A stretch of DNA of 64,000 nucleotides from NCBI RefSeq assembly GCF_007993755.1, contig NZ_CP042467.1, forward strand, positions 3,744,001-3,808,000, in the 5' to 3' direction. The notes under the pieces were generated by a model. That model made no database searches, had not been told where the DNA came from, and saw only the letters and a list, made by a program, of their open reading frames with translations. Source of the DNA: Microvenator marinus. GTDB lineage: Bacteria > Myxococcota_A > Bradymonadia > Bradymonadales > Bradymonadaceae. The translations under genes and the position numbers were made by a program. This document shows, in pieces, positions 1-9,272 of this stretch; the stretch's first letter is position 1, and every line of letters starts with the position of its first letter.

Positions 1-1
1 G

Positions 2-2113
2 GACTACATCAAGAATTCGATCTCCAACGTTCGCGATTCGGTGCTCATCGGCGCGTTTTTGGCGATCATGGTGCTTCTACTCTTCTTGAAGAACATTCGG
101 TCCACTCTGATCGTGGCGACCGGTATTCCGATCTCGATCATCGGTATGTTCACGCTGATGTACGCTTTTGACATCACGCTCAACCTCATCAGCTTTGGTG
201 GTGTGGCGCTTGGTATCGGTATGCTCGTGGACAACGCGATCGTGATTCTCGAGAATATCTTCAGAAAATACGAAGAGGGCGAAGAGCCCATGGACGCGGC
301 GGTTCATGGTGCCCAGGAAGTTGCGGGCGCGATTGTTGCCTCAACCATTACCACCCTGGTGGTCTTCGTCCCGGTCATCTTCCTTACCGGTTTTGCTTCT
401 ATTTTCTTCGGTCAGATGGCGTTCGTGGTGAGTTTTGCGCTGATCTGTTCGTTGGCGGTCGCTCTCACACTAATTCCCGTCTTGAGCTCTAGATTCCTCA
501 AGAAGGGCACGAAGATGGGGTCTGATAAGGGATTCCTGGCTACTTTGGAAAAGTACTACGCCACCTTCCTGAATGTGTGCTTGAACTGGCGAAAAACCAC
601 GATGGTCGTCTCTGTGGTGATGCTGGCTGCTTCGGCTGCGGTGGTGCCTTTCATCGGCTCGGAACTCCTCCCTGAAGAGGACCAGTCGGAAGTTCGGGTA
701 AACTTTGAGTTCCCTGTGGGAACACGAATCGAGGTCACGGAGCGCGCCATCAAGAAGATGGAAGAAGTGGTGATCGCCGAAGTTCCCGAGCTCATGAATC
801 TGCAGACGGTTGTGGGTACGCCGGGCTTCTATTCGACTTCTGGTGGTGAATCGGCGCGAATTGAGGCCACTCTTGTTCCTCCGACCGAGCGTACGCGCTC
901 CAGTGAGGATATCGCGAATGAACTTCGTCCAAAACTAGAGGGGCTGATTCCCGGAGGCACCGTGCGTGTCTTTGCGGGTGGTGGTCTCTGGATTCTGCGC
1001 GTGCTCCGCGGAGGTGGTGAGCGCCTGGAAGTTCAAGTGCGAGGCCACGATCTTGACGAAGGCGACCGGCTCGCCTCTCAAGTTCAGAAGGTGATGATGG
1101 ATACCGAGGGTGTGAGCGGCGCTCGTGTTAGCCGTCAGCCCGGTGGGCGCGAGCTCCGTGTTATTCCAGACCGCACCAAGATCGCCGGCATGGGGATGAA
1201 CTACTCGGACGTTGCGGGCCAGTTACAAACGCTTTTGCAAGGTACTCGTGCCACCGTTCTGCGAGATGATGGGGATGAGTTTGAGGTGATTGTCCAGCTG
1301 CGTGAGGACGAGCGCCGTGGCCTTGAGGCCATGATGGAGGTGCCGATAGTGGTGCCTAATCATGGAACCACGCCTTTGAGGAACCTCGTGAGGTTCGAAG
1401 AGGTCGAAGGGCCACTGGTGATCGAGCGCCTGAACCAGAACCGTGTCGTTATGGTGAACGCTCAGCTCACGGGTGATAGAGACCTCGGCTCGATTGCCGA
1501 GGACATCCGTGCAGGCGTGCGTGAACTCGAGCACTCAGACAATTTTTCGGTGATCGTGACGGGTGAGACCGAAGAGCAGGAGAAGACGTTCCAGAGTCTT
1601 CTAATCGGCATTATCCTGGCTATTTTGCTGGTCTATATGGTCATGGCGGGGCAGTTCGAGAGCTTCCATCAGCCTTTGATTATCATGCTCTCTGTACCCT
1701 TCGCGGGAATCGGTGTGTTCTTGACCCTCTTCTTCACCGGCACCACGCTCAACATCCAGTCCTTCATGGGCTGCATCGTTTTGACGGGTATTGTCGTGAA
1801 TAATGCGATCGTGCTCATAGATTATATCAATCTAATGCGCAGGGGTGGTGAGGGGCACAAACCCATGGAGTTGTTGGAAGCTGTGCGTGTGAGCGCTCAG
1901 AGACGTCTGCGCCCAATCTTGATGACCACCACCACCACAATCCTCGCCCTTTTGCCGGTCGCCATCGGCTACGCTGAGGGTGGAGATACCCAGGCCCCTC
2001 TGGCCCGCGTGGTGGTGGGAGGGTTGATTACGTCCACCGCCATTTCTTTGATCATCATCCCCGTGCTCTACACTTCGGTGGAGCTCCTCTTGGAGAAGTT
2101 TAGGCAGAAGTAG
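2..2113 (+). CDS. RND multidrug efflux permease, 5'-truncated
   Basis: Inner-membrane permease of the RND (AcrB/HAE1) family, which exports drugs or lipophilic compounds using the proton gradient. The reading frame is open to the first base of the window, so the N-terminal part is missing and about 703 residues remain. Visible features are the TM4 segment GMLVDNAIVILEN, containing the proton-relay Asp, the large periplasmic porter/docking region, and a second block of membrane helices from about position 1590 (LLIGIILAILLVYMVMAGQFES) to the C-terminus. The membrane-fusion and outer-membrane partners would lie upstream, outside the window. It converges on the CNNM/CBS gene across a short gap containing a hairpin. 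The family call is firm; the substrate is unknown. Confidence 0.93.
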   Translation, partial: DYIKNSISNVRDSVLIGAFLAIMVLLLFLKNIRSTLIVATGIPISIIGMFTLMYAFDITLNLISFGGVALGIGMLVDNAIVILENIFRKYEEGEEPMDAAVHGAQEVAGAIVASTITTLVVFVPVIFLTGFASIFFGQMAFVVSFALICSLAVALTLIPVLSSRFLKKGTKMGSDKGFLATLEKYYATFLNVCLNWRKTTMVVSVVMLAASAAVVPFIGSELLPEEDQSEVRVNFEFPVGTRIEVTERAIKKMEEVVIAEVPELMNLQTVVGTPGFYSTSGGESARIEATLVPPTERTRSSEDIANELRPKLEGLIPGGTVRVFAGGGLWILRVLRGGGERLEVQVRGHDLDEGDRLASQVQKVMMDTEGVSGARVSRQPGGRELRVIPDRTKIAGMGMNYSDVAGQLQTLLQGTRATVLRDDGDEFEVIVQLREDERRGLEAMMEVPIVVPNHGTTPLRNLVRFEEVEGPLVIERLNQNRVVMVNAQLTGDRDLGSIAEDIRAGVRELEHSDNFSVIVTGETEEQEKTFQSLLIGIILAILLVYMVMAGQFESFHQPLIIMLSVPFAGIGVFLTLFFTGTTLNIQSFMGCIVLTGIVVNNAIVLIDYINLMRRGGEGHKPMELLEAVRVSAQRRLRPILMTTTTTILALLPVAIGYAEGGDTQAPLARVVVGGLITSTAISLIIIPVLYTSVELLLEKFRQK

Positions 2114-2120
2114 TCGTTCG

Positions 2121-2149
2121 TGTCCAAGCGGACGGAGCCCGCTTGGACA
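2121..2149. terminator. Hairpin between convergent genes
   Basis: A perfect 11-bp inverted repeat (TGTCCAAGCGG and CCGCTTGGACA) with a 7-base loop lies between the stop codons of two converging genes. This is where a bidirectional terminator is expected. Neither side shows a clear T-run, so intrinsic termination is inferred from position and stem strength only. Confidence 0.55.
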
Positions 2150-2150
2150 A

Positions 2151-3206
2151 CTACTCCTCTGTGATTCCCATTGCCTCGACGCGCTTCTTCCATTGTTGGC
2201 GTGCCAGAGAGCGCATGTCTTCGACTTCGTCGAACTCGTCCAGAATTTCCATACCGAGCAGGGTCTCGACGATATCCTCGAGGGTGGCGATTCCCGCCGT
2301 GCCCCCGTACTCATCCACCAAGAGGACCATGTGTTCTTTCTTGGCTAGCATTCTCTCCAGCAACGTAGAAATTTTTGCCACCATCGGCATTACCATGATG
2401 GGTCTTTTAAAGTCCTTCAGCTGAACCTCACCCTCGTCGTGAGCGTAGTTGAGGAGGAGATCGTGTTTGTGGATAAAGCCGGAAATCTCGTCGATACCAT
2501 TTTGGTAGACCGGGATGCGCGAGAATCTCTGGTAGAACTCTTTTTCCCGAAGCTCTTCCATCACTTTTTCCACGGTTTCATCTTCGCAGAATCCGACGAT
2601 CACCGTGCGTGGTGTCATGATGTCCTTGGCAGTCAACGAGCTAAACTTCCCAAGGTTCCTAAGGATTATCGATTCCTGTTCGTGGAACATGCCTTCATCG
2701 GCAGCCATATTGGCCATGGCTGAGAATTCTTCGCGACTCAGGGCTGGCCCGTCGTTCTTGCCCAGCAAGCGCACAAGGAATTTCGAGGGCCAGACCAGTG
2801 GTAGGGTGATGATCATCATGATCGGCAGAATACGGGTGGCGATAGGCGCAAGTTGGCGCCAGAACTTGGCTCCGAGCGTTTTTGGTACGATCTCCGAGAA
2901 GTAGAGGATTGCGACGGTCAGGATCATACCGGCTGCGGCCACCCATTGTTCCCCATAGACTTTGAGGACCTGTGCACCCACACCACCTGCTCCCAAGGTA
3001 TTGGCGATGGTGTTGAGGGCCAGAATCGCCCCCAGCGGGCGGTCCACGTCCTTTTTGAGCGCGGCGAGTCGCGCGCCATAGCTCGGCTTCTCGATTTCCA
3101 TCGCCCCTACATAGGATGGCGTGATGCTGAGCAACATCGCTTCGAGCATCGAGCAGAAAAACGATACTCCGAGAGTGAGCACGATGTAGAAAATGAGCAT
3201 GGTCAT
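2151..3206 (-). CDS. CNNM/CorC-type membrane protein with CBS pair
   Basis: A 351-residue protein of the HlyC/CorC (CNNM) family, implicated in Mg2+/Co2+ homeostasis. The N-terminal half is a DUF21 membrane domain with hydrophobic helices at about residues 1-25, 60-110 and 125-145, including the typical segment ILYFSEIVPKTLGAKFW. Residues of about 195-320 form a CBS pair (DIMTPRTVIVGF and LVDEYGGTAGIATLEDIVETLLG). The usual C-terminal CorC_HlyC domain is absent, making this a short form. The start codon overlaps the stop of the CheA-like gene by four bases (ATGA), indicating translational coupling. It is the last gene of the minus-strand run. Its link to chemotaxis-type signalling is positional only. 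Confidence 0.85.
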   Translation of the reverse strand: MTMLIFYIVLTLGVSFFCSMLEAMLLSITPSYVGAMEIEKPSYGARLAALKKDVDRPLGAILALNTIANTLGAGGVGAQVLKVYGEQWVAAAGMILTVAILYFSEIVPKTLGAKFWRQLAPIATRILPIMMIITLPLVWPSKFLVRLLGKNDGPALSREEFSAMANMAADEGMFHEQESIILRNLGKFSSLTAKDIMTPRTVIVGFCEDETVEKVMEELREKEFYQRFSRIPVYQNGIDEISGFIHKHDLLLNYAHDEGEVQLKDFKRPIMVMPMVAKISTLLERMLAKKEHMVLLVDEYGGTAGIATLEDIVETLLGMEILDEFDEVEDMRSLARQQWKKRVEAMGITEE

Positions 3207-5236
3207 GAGCCAGCTCTCTTCAGAAGTCTCTCAACGCTTCTCACCAGCCTGCTCTCGTCAAAATCTAGTTTTCCCATGAATTCATCTGCTCCTGCGTCTC
3301 TTGCGCGATCTTTGTCTTGCTCGCCAGCTTGCGTTGTTAGCATGAGCGCGGCGATGTCGGAATATCTCGAATGTTGGCGTAGCCATCTCAAGAATTCGAG
3401 GCCGTCCATGACTGGCATTTGAAGGTCACAGACCACGAGATGTGGCCTCGCCTCTTCAATGACCACTTGGGCATGCTGACCGTCTCTCGCTTCCCAAACC
3501 AGGTATCCAGCACCACGAAGAATGCTTCTAATCAGCGCGCGAGTTACGTCTGAGTCATCTACGACCAGCACTCGTGACGCTCTCTCTGTCCGGACTTTGA
3601 GTTCGGAAGCCTCTTCGGAAATTGCATAGGTGTTCAGAAGCGGAACCTGTTCTCCGGTGTCGGTTAGTGCGATACCACGGCAGAGCTTTGCGCCGGCCAG
3701 AAACGCCCCAAGGGGGCGGATTAGGGCTTGTCGCTCACCAAGGATTCGTGCGGCTCGGAGGACTTTGCCGGACTTGAGCGTGACTCGGTACTTCGTAGGG
3801 ACCGGAGGTAGGTTGAAGAGGTCGGTGATATCGAGCCCATCGCCGCCGGCAGCGGCGTTGACCTCTTCGATATCCTGCAGTGCAACGGCGACCAAAATAT
3901 CTGCTGATGCCAGAAGGAGGACCGAGTTCATGGTGCTCGAGGTTGGGATTTCAAGCACGATTGTTGTGCCCACGCCGTGGGTACTCTCGACTTCCACGGA
4001 GCCACCAAACTCCACAACTTTCTGCATCACCACATCCATGCCGATGCCGCGCCCACTAAGGTCGCTCGCCTGCGCGCGCGTGGAGAATCCGGGCTCGAAA
4101 ATCAGGCGCAATGCCTCTTGGTCACTGAGCTCCGCTGCTTCTTTTGGGGTCAACAGCTCTCTCTCGATGGCTACCTCTCGCAATCTATTGGGGTCCATTC
4201 CAGCGCCATCGTCCCGCACCACCACGCGGAGTGAGCTTCCGAGGTTTTGGCAAATCAGAGTGATTTCGCCTTCCTCGGGCTTTTCCTGTGCACGTCGGAC
4301 GCTCGGAGACTCAACCCCATGATCCACAGCGTTTCGAACAAGGTGAAGGAGTGGGTCGGAGAGTCCGGTGATGATTCCGCGGTCCACTTTGACGTCTCCG
4401 AATTCGTGGACGAGCCGGATCTTCTTCGCGTTTTCAAGGGCCAGGGCGCGCACTGCACGGGGATAGTGGCTGAGCACTTCCGCAACCGGGACGTGTCTAA
4501 GTTCCTGCACAACTTCTTCGAGATGAGCGGCTCTGTGAAGGGTTTGATGGCTCTCGTACTCGAGCTCTTGCACACCGACGTGAAGCCGATGGAATGCGGA
4601 CTTGAGATTGTTGGCTAGCGCTCGTGGAAGAACTTCTGTGGTGCGCTCAACCTCTTCGTTTAGCGCATGAAGCAGGTGGTGCGTGACCTCAAATTGATGC
4701 GCGAGCTGCCGAGCCGAGAGGTTTACTTCGCCACTCAAACCCGAGAGGTTTTCAAGGCGCTCGAAGTCCACACGGATGGCTGTCTGCCCCCGAACCTTGA
4801 GAGCCTTTGCGTTGAGGCTCGTGGTCTCTCCGGTTCGGACGCGTTTGAACTCACTGGTTTTGCGGCTTCCCGGATTCCTCCAGGACATCATCTTGTCCAC
4901 AAACCCGGTCAAGTCTGCGGGGGCTTCGCCTGCTGATTTTGTGAGCAGAGTTCTGAGGATATCGAGTCCGAAGTGCAAGACTTCGAAGGTGTCGTCGCGC
5001 CGTGGCGTTGAGCGCAGCCCTTCGATCGCGACTTGTTCGGTGAGGTGCGAGACGAGGTTGATATCGGCAAAGCTCATCATCCGCGCTTCGCCCTTTAGGG
5101 TATGGGTTTCGCGAAGGAGCGCGTCCAGCAATTCGTCGTCGTGTTCGACCTCGAGCTCGTGCACAAGGGAGGCCATTTTATCTACGCGTTCAAGGGCCAC
5201 GCCCCTGAATTTTTCGATGAGGGCGCCTAGGCTCAC
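3203..5236 (-). CDS. CheA-type hybrid histidine kinase with C-terminal receiver
   Basis: A 677-residue chemotaxis-family kinase. Residues 1-110 form an Hpt domain with the phospho-acceptor His45 in THTLKGEA. A dimerisation region follows, then an HATPase domain with LVRNAVDHGVE (N box), DDGAGMD (G1) and GRGIGMDVV (G2). A CheW-like domain comes next, and a receiver from about residue 556 carries VLVVDDSD and the acceptor Asp near 604 in CDLQMPVMDG. No separate P2 CheY-binding domain is apparent. Autophosphorylation at the Hpt domain and transfer to the attached receiver is the expected chemistry. It overlaps the MCP and CNNM/CBS genes by four bases each. No cheY, cheB or cheR is nearby, so the output may not be flagellar. 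Confidence 0.88.
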   Translation of the reverse strand: MSLGALIEKFRGVALERVDKMASLVHELEVEHDDELLDALLRETHTLKGEARMMSFADINLVSHLTEQVAIEGLRSTPRRDDTFEVLHFGLDILRTLLTKSAGEAPADLTGFVDKMMSWRNPGSRKTSEFKRVRTGETTSLNAKALKVRGQTAIRVDFERLENLSGLSGEVNLSARQLAHQFEVTHHLLHALNEEVERTTEVLPRALANNLKSAFHRLHVGVQELEYESHQTLHRAAHLEEVVQELRHVPVAEVLSHYPRAVRALALENAKKIRLVHEFGDVKVDRGIITGLSDPLLHLVRNAVDHGVESPSVRRAQEKPEEGEITLICQNLGSSLRVVVRDDGAGMDPNRLREVAIERELLTPKEAAELSDQEALRLIFEPGFSTRAQASDLSGRGIGMDVVMQKVVEFGGSVEVESTHGVGTTIVLEIPTSSTMNSVLLLASADILVAVALQDIEEVNAAAGGDGLDITDLFNLPPVPTKYRVTLKSGKVLRAARILGERQALIRPLGAFLAGAKLCRGIALTDTGEQVPLLNTYAISEEASELKVRTERASRVLVVDDSDVTRALIRSILRGAGYLVWEARDGQHAQVVIEEARPHLVVCDLQMPVMDGLEFLRWLRQHSRYSDIAALMLTTQAGEQDKDRARDAGADEFMGKLDFDESRLVRSVERLLKRAGS

Positions 5237-6363
5237 TCCAAATCCTTTTCGAGCTCTTCTACGGCAGCTTCAAATGCGTTGAGATGTTCGGGGGTGAACT
5301 CACGGGTGGGTTCTTCACGCTCTGATGTGATCGGGACCGGAGTCTCCTCCGGCTCAGACACAGCGTTTAAGCCAACCACCGTCTGCCGATGGTCTGGGCG
5401 CGAACGCGGCTTTGGGGCCGGAAGAGATTTCTCTACGGCCTTTCTAGAAATTTCGACGCTCATCGACTGGTCGTGGAGGTCATTCATTTGGGCGGCACAT
5501 TGGTCCACACCGGTCTGGATCTGTTGAGCAACACTGCCGATCCTGAGCGCGGAGTCGGAGAGTTGTTCACCGAGCGAGATACCAGCCTCTGACTCGTCAA
5601 TGCCCGCACGTTGAACAATCGCGGCCTGTGCGACGACCTCCTTGATCTCGCGTGTGGCCTCTTGAATCTGCTCGGAGAGCCCTCGAATTTCCGATGCCAT
5701 CTGGGCAAATGATTTGCCTGCTTCGCCCGCGCGACTAGCCTCGAGCGATGCATTGAGAGAGATCATATCAAGCCGCTGAACCACGCTTCGGATCTCCTCG
5801 GAGAGCTCGGCAATGCGAGCTCCTTTGGCGTCGAGATCGTCGAATCGATTACGAATGGTCCTGACCGAGTTTTGGGCGCGTTCGGCGAGCTTAAAGGTGC
5901 TCTGCGTGGAGTCCGCGAGTTTGCGCGTGGTTGCTTGAACGGGATCGATTGCGCGCATGGCGCGGTCTACTGAGTCGAGCGTCTGGCCCAGTGCGCCCGA
6001 AAGGCGGCTGAACTCGGCCAGCAGATCCTCGACCGGTTTGTCTGAAGCTTTGCCGAGGAGGGTTCGTGACTCCGAGGTCCATCGGGTCATACGGTCGCGA
6101 AGGAGATTGATTTGCTCCGCGAGGTCGTTGAGCTCTCCGAATGCCGGAGCGAGCGTGGCCGCGTCGCCTTTGGCGCTCAGGTCGCGCAAGCTCGCCTGAA
6201 CAAAGCGCAAGGGGCTCAACAACGCCCAAGTGGTGGTGGCTAAGACCAACCAGCCAAAGCCAGCTCCAAAGATTAGGAGCGTGTCTTCGAGCTGAGCGGC
6301 CCTGACCCCGAGGAGTCCAAAAACCACGGCCTCTAATAGGATTAGGACCAACCAAATCTTCAT
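5233..6363 (-). CDS. Methyl-accepting chemotaxis-type protein without a periplasmic sensor
   Basis: A 376-residue receptor. Two hydrophobic helices near residues 3-22 and 27-50 are separated by only a few residues, so there is almost no periplasmic loop. A HAMP-like stretch and a long helical cytoplasmic region follow. The hairpin tip is recognisable as RLDMISLNASLEASRAGEAGKSF, a variant of the MCP consensus, followed by MASEIRGLSEQ. The C-terminal 80 residues are charged and proline-containing. Signal input is probably from within the membrane or cytoplasm. The gene overlaps cheW upstream and cheA downstream by four bases, so all three should be co-translated and form one array. Confidence 0.85.
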   Translation of the reverse strand: MKIWLVLILLEAVVFGLLGVRAAQLEDTLLIFGAGFGWLVLATTTWALLSPLRFVQASLRDLSAKGDAATLAPAFGELNDLAEQINLLRDRMTRWTSESRTLLGKASDKPVEDLLAEFSRLSGALGQTLDSVDRAMRAIDPVQATTRKLADSTQSTFKLAERAQNSVRTIRNRFDDLDAKGARIAELSEEIRSVVQRLDMISLNASLEASRAGEAGKSFAQMASEIRGLSEQIQEATREIKEVVAQAAIVQRAGIDESEAGISLGEQLSDSALRIGSVAQQIQTGVDQCAAQMNDLHDQSMSVEISRKAVEKSLPAPKPRSRPDHRQTVVGLNAVSEPEETPVPITSEREEPTREFTPEHLNAFEAAVEELEKDLE

Positions 6364-6704
6364 ATCGAGGCCTCTTCCAATATTTTCATAATATCCAATT
6401 CTTCCGCATCACCTTCGAGCACGCCATGCACTTGCGATACGAGTATTCCAGCTTCAAGTTCTTCGTGTCTGACCAAGAGTAGGTGCTCAGCGATGCTTGT
6501 GGGCTGGCCGAGAAAGGTGCTCAAATCCACCACAGCAAGGGCGCGTCTCTGATGCATCATCACGCCACGAATATGCGCCGGAACCCCGGGAATTGCGGTC
6601 AGGGTCGTGGTTCGCTCAACATGTGTGACGTAGCGGGCGAGCAACGAGTAACGTCGCTCACCTAAGCTGAAATGAAGGCGGTTTAGATTCGGGTCCGGGT
6701 CCAT
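6360..6704 (-). CDS. CheW-like coupling protein
   Basis: A 114-residue protein with the CheW fold signatures: an N-terminal FSLGERRYSLLARYVTHVERTT strand pair, the central PGVPAHIRGVMMHQRRALAVVDL segment, and ILVSQVHGVLEG near the end. It is shorter than typical CheW (about 150-165 residues) and appears to have only compact loops. The role would be to couple the adjacent receptor to the CheA-like kinase. It overlaps the receptor gene by four bases and lies 20 bases after the glycosyltransferase stop. Reading from the first ATG is consistent with the family N-terminus. Confidence 0.8.
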   Translation of the reverse strand: MDPDPNLNRLHFSLGERRYSLLARYVTHVERTTTLTAIPGVPAHIRGVMMHQRRALAVVDLSTFLGQPTSIAEHLLLVRHEELEAGILVSQVHGVLEGDAEELDIMKILEEASI

Positions 6705-6724
6705 CGGGCCTACCTTACCCTACG

Positions 6725-8281
6725 TCATCGCTTCTTGCCATAGGGCAGGGTATCGGTCTCAAAGGCCGGATAGAGCGAACTTACAAAATGATGGTGCCAC
6801 CACGGGGCCTCGATTTCTCTGTACGCGAGGCGAATATCGGGCTTCCCAGCGTTCTCAAAATCCAAGACGACATAGTCGCCCGCCCAGAGAATCTGCGCGT
6901 CTTTGCGCATCCTGTCCGGAGTTTTCAGGTGCCGCCGGGCCATGATTAGGAAGCGGTACTCGTCATTCTTGGGCTTTGCCACCCTGGGGTAGCGCATCTT
7001 GTACGGCCGCCAGAGGTAGTATCGGGCTTGAATCGAAGGTCGAATCCCTGAGTGCAGGGCGACCCCATCGTCAGGCTCCGAATGCTGGTTGACCCAACGA
7101 AAGACCTCGATTTCGTGGAGGCGTCCCATACGCGGGAAACTTGGAGGCTTTGAGGCGGACTCGATGGAGTAGCGTCGCAGATGCTGTTCTGGCCACGAAT
7201 CATGGGCATTCCACAACACGCCCGCACAGAGTACGAGGGCCGCAACGGCCGGCAACCTTGGGTCAATCCAGTCCGTGAGTTCAATGAGGAGCCTGATCCC
7301 GATGGCGGCGCTCACAACAAACGCCGGCATGGTCAGGAGAAGGTAAAAATTGTGGACTACGGCTGCCTGTTTGAAGGTCAGGAAGTAGGCAATTGGCCCC
7401 ACCAAGAACGTCACAACAACGGGGTCTGGACGTAGCCGCACGAGCTGCACCACGAGGCCCAGCGCCGCCAGAAGAATCAACGGCCAGCCGTAGAGGACCT
7501 CGATTCGAGCGGCTAGAAGGTCGAAGAGTTTTTCGTAGGTCACACCACTTGCGCGCCGGTCCCCGAGGCCGAAGAGCCCTTTGCCCGTTGCGTTGAGATG
7601 CAACCACGCGAAGAGGCTCAGAAACATGGCGGTGGTGGCGGCCCCTAGGCCCAGAAATGCTTTGGGTTTTCGCTGAAGAAGTAGGGCGAAACCAGCGCCA
7701 GCAGCCACAAAACACGCCGACCAGTCGATGAAAACGGCGGCTACAAAGGCCAAGATTCCGAGCGCGTTGCGCTGGTGCTGAAAGGCTACCCAGCCGAGCA
7801 TCGCGCAGAGAAGGATTGGGGGCTCGTAGTTCACCATATTTCCAAAGAGCATTTGAATGGGGGTGAAGACGAAGACCGCTACGGTGGTTAGGCCGAGGAG
7901 CACTCGGCGCTCGTCGGTGGCGCTGAGTGTGCGCCCGTAGAACCAAAACGCGAAGAAGAGGCCTAAGGATGCAAGGACCACTGGCAGCCTTGCCGCCCAT
8001 TCATGCTCGCCGAAAATCCCGAAAGACGCCGCGGTCATCAGGTTGATGGCAGGTGGGTGGTTCCAGTGAATCGGGCCGTCTGGGGCGGCAGTGGTCCAGA
8101 TGGTTTTGTAGGGCAAAAACTTGGTCTCGAGCAGGCCGTGCGTGACGTAGTTCTTTGCGATGATGCTTCGCATCGAAGCGTTCCACCCGTGATGACCCAC
8201 GAGAAATCGCGAGCCGATTTCATGCAGGGTGATCAACGTGTGCGCAAGGAATAATGCGGCGAGCGCGAGACGTGTCTTCAT
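6725..8281 (-). CDS. GT-C family membrane glycosyltransferase (GT39/ArnT-like)
   Basis: A 518-residue polytopic membrane protein. After the first membrane helix comes a loop containing the acidic and His/Trp-rich stretch DGPIHWNHPPAINL, followed by about ten further hydrophobic helices and a soluble C-terminal part. This layout matches the PMT/ArnT superfamily, which transfers a sugar from a polyprenyl-phosphate donor to a periplasmic acceptor. The acceptor cannot be told from sequence. The start codon lies two bases after the stop of the upstream lipoprotein gene, so the two are likely co-expressed. The connection to the downstream chemotaxis genes is unclear. Confidence 0.7.
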   Translation of the reverse strand: MKTRLALAALFLAHTLITLHEIGSRFLVGHHGWNASMRSIIAKNYVTHGLLETKFLPYKTIWTTAAPDGPIHWNHPPAINLMTAASFGIFGEHEWAARLPVVLASLGLFFAFWFYGRTLSATDERRVLLGLTTVAVFVFTPIQMLFGNMVNYEPPILLCAMLGWVAFQHQRNALGILAFVAAVFIDWSACFVAAGAGFALLLQRKPKAFLGLGAATTAMFLSLFAWLHLNATGKGLFGLGDRRASGVTYEKLFDLLAARIEVLYGWPLILLAALGLVVQLVRLRPDPVVVTFLVGPIAYFLTFKQAAVVHNFYLLLTMPAFVVSAAIGIRLLIELTDWIDPRLPAVAALVLCAGVLWNAHDSWPEQHLRRYSIESASKPPSFPRMGRLHEIEVFRWVNQHSEPDDGVALHSGIRPSIQARYYLWRPYKMRYPRVAKPKNDEYRFLIMARRHLKTPDRMRKDAQILWAGDYVVLDFENAGKPDIRLAYREIEAPWWHHHFVSSLYPAFETDTLPYGKKR

Positions 8282-8283
8282 GG

Positions 8284-9225
8284 TTACGGGAGCAGGCTGA
8301 AGGAAGAGACGGCCTTTTCACAGAGCTCCATTTCGGTGGTCTTGGGGGGCTTTGTGCAAACCATCATGATGACGGAACCCGGCACTCCCACGAAGTAGAT
8401 CCGTTGTTCAATCTCGGGGTTCCCTACACTCATGCCCGTGAGTCGTTTAGCCTCTCCAGCCGCGGTATCGAAGGTGTCTGTGGAACTCACGGTAAGGTAC
8501 GAATCGATCTGAGCCGCCTTTTCAAAATCGTCCACACTTCCTTCAAAGGGCGTTCGGTTGATTACGAGGGAAAATCCGGTCGTGGCGTTGACGTACATAT
8601 CGTCTTGCATGGACGGGTCTTCTTTCTTCGTCCAACCTTGAGGAACGTCCACGGAGTACCAGGCTTTGGGGGCCACGATATCCTGGAGTTTAAAACTGTC
8701 CGCCGAGCGATCGCACTCCGCCTCGAGGCTTGGCTTCATCGCGTCCTGAGTACACACCATCACGTAAACTTTGCTTCGCTCGGGCGCATTGAGAAAGTAG
8801 AAGAACTGCCGAATCTTAACGCCAGGTTCGAACTCGTTCACGGTCACCAATTTGGGAACGTTTCTGGTGGTGTCTTGGGTCTCGAAGACCATTTCTGGGT
8901 ACATCGCCTTGAGTTGGTCCACCGAGAGCTGAAAATACGTCTCCATATCTCCTGAGTAGTCACCGGGCGAGATATTGATATTGGAGACGAACCCGTCTTC
9001 GGAAGGCGCTTGCGCGACGTAGTACGGCGATTCCTGGGTTGTGATCATGTTCCAGCCGCCTGGAGGCTCCCAGGAAAAACCGGCTCGACCTTCGACGTGT
9101 CGGATGGGTTCCGGGGCCGCTCTTTCCGGCTCTACGGAGGTTTCCGCAACCGGTGAATCGTCGACGGGGGGCGGGCTTGAAGAACATCCCACCAGAAGTG
9201 CACTAAGGAATAAGAACGCGCGCAT
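8284..9225 (-). CDS. Lipoprotein with two tandem repeat domains
   Basis: A 313-residue predicted lipoprotein. The start at 9225 is preferred because AGAGAGG sits just upstream and the protein then opens with a classical lipobox signal (MRAFLFLSALLVGC). A low-complexity Ser/Pro/Glu linker follows the Cys. The rest shows an internal duplication: the first unit ends VYVMVCTQDAM...ADSFKL and the second VIMMVCTKPPK...VSSFSL, each about 130 residues and each opening with a 'GW' strand (PPGGWNM, PQGWTKK). The fold resembles DUF1795/PsbP-like domains, but this is tentative. It sits between the anti-sigma factor and the glycosyltransferase, so it may belong to the ECF regulon. Confidence 0.75.
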   Translation of the reverse strand: MRAFLFLSALLVGCSSSPPPVDDSPVAETSVEPERAAPEPIRHVEGRAGFSWEPPGGWNMITTQESPYYVAQAPSEDGFVSNINISPGDYSGDMETYFQLSVDQLKAMYPEMVFETQDTTRNVPKLVTVNEFEPGVKIRQFFYFLNAPERSKVYVMVCTQDAMKPSLEAECDRSADSFKLQDIVAPKAWYSVDVPQGWTKKEDPSMQDDMYVNATTGFSLVINRTPFEGSVDDFEKAAQIDSYLTVSSTDTFDTAAGEAKRLTGMSVGNPEIEQRIYFVGVPGSVIMMVCTKPPKTTEMELCEKAVSSFSLLP

Positions 9226-9272
9226 GTGGCCTCTCTTTGACGGTTTGAGGCCGGCATCATGCCACAACTTTG

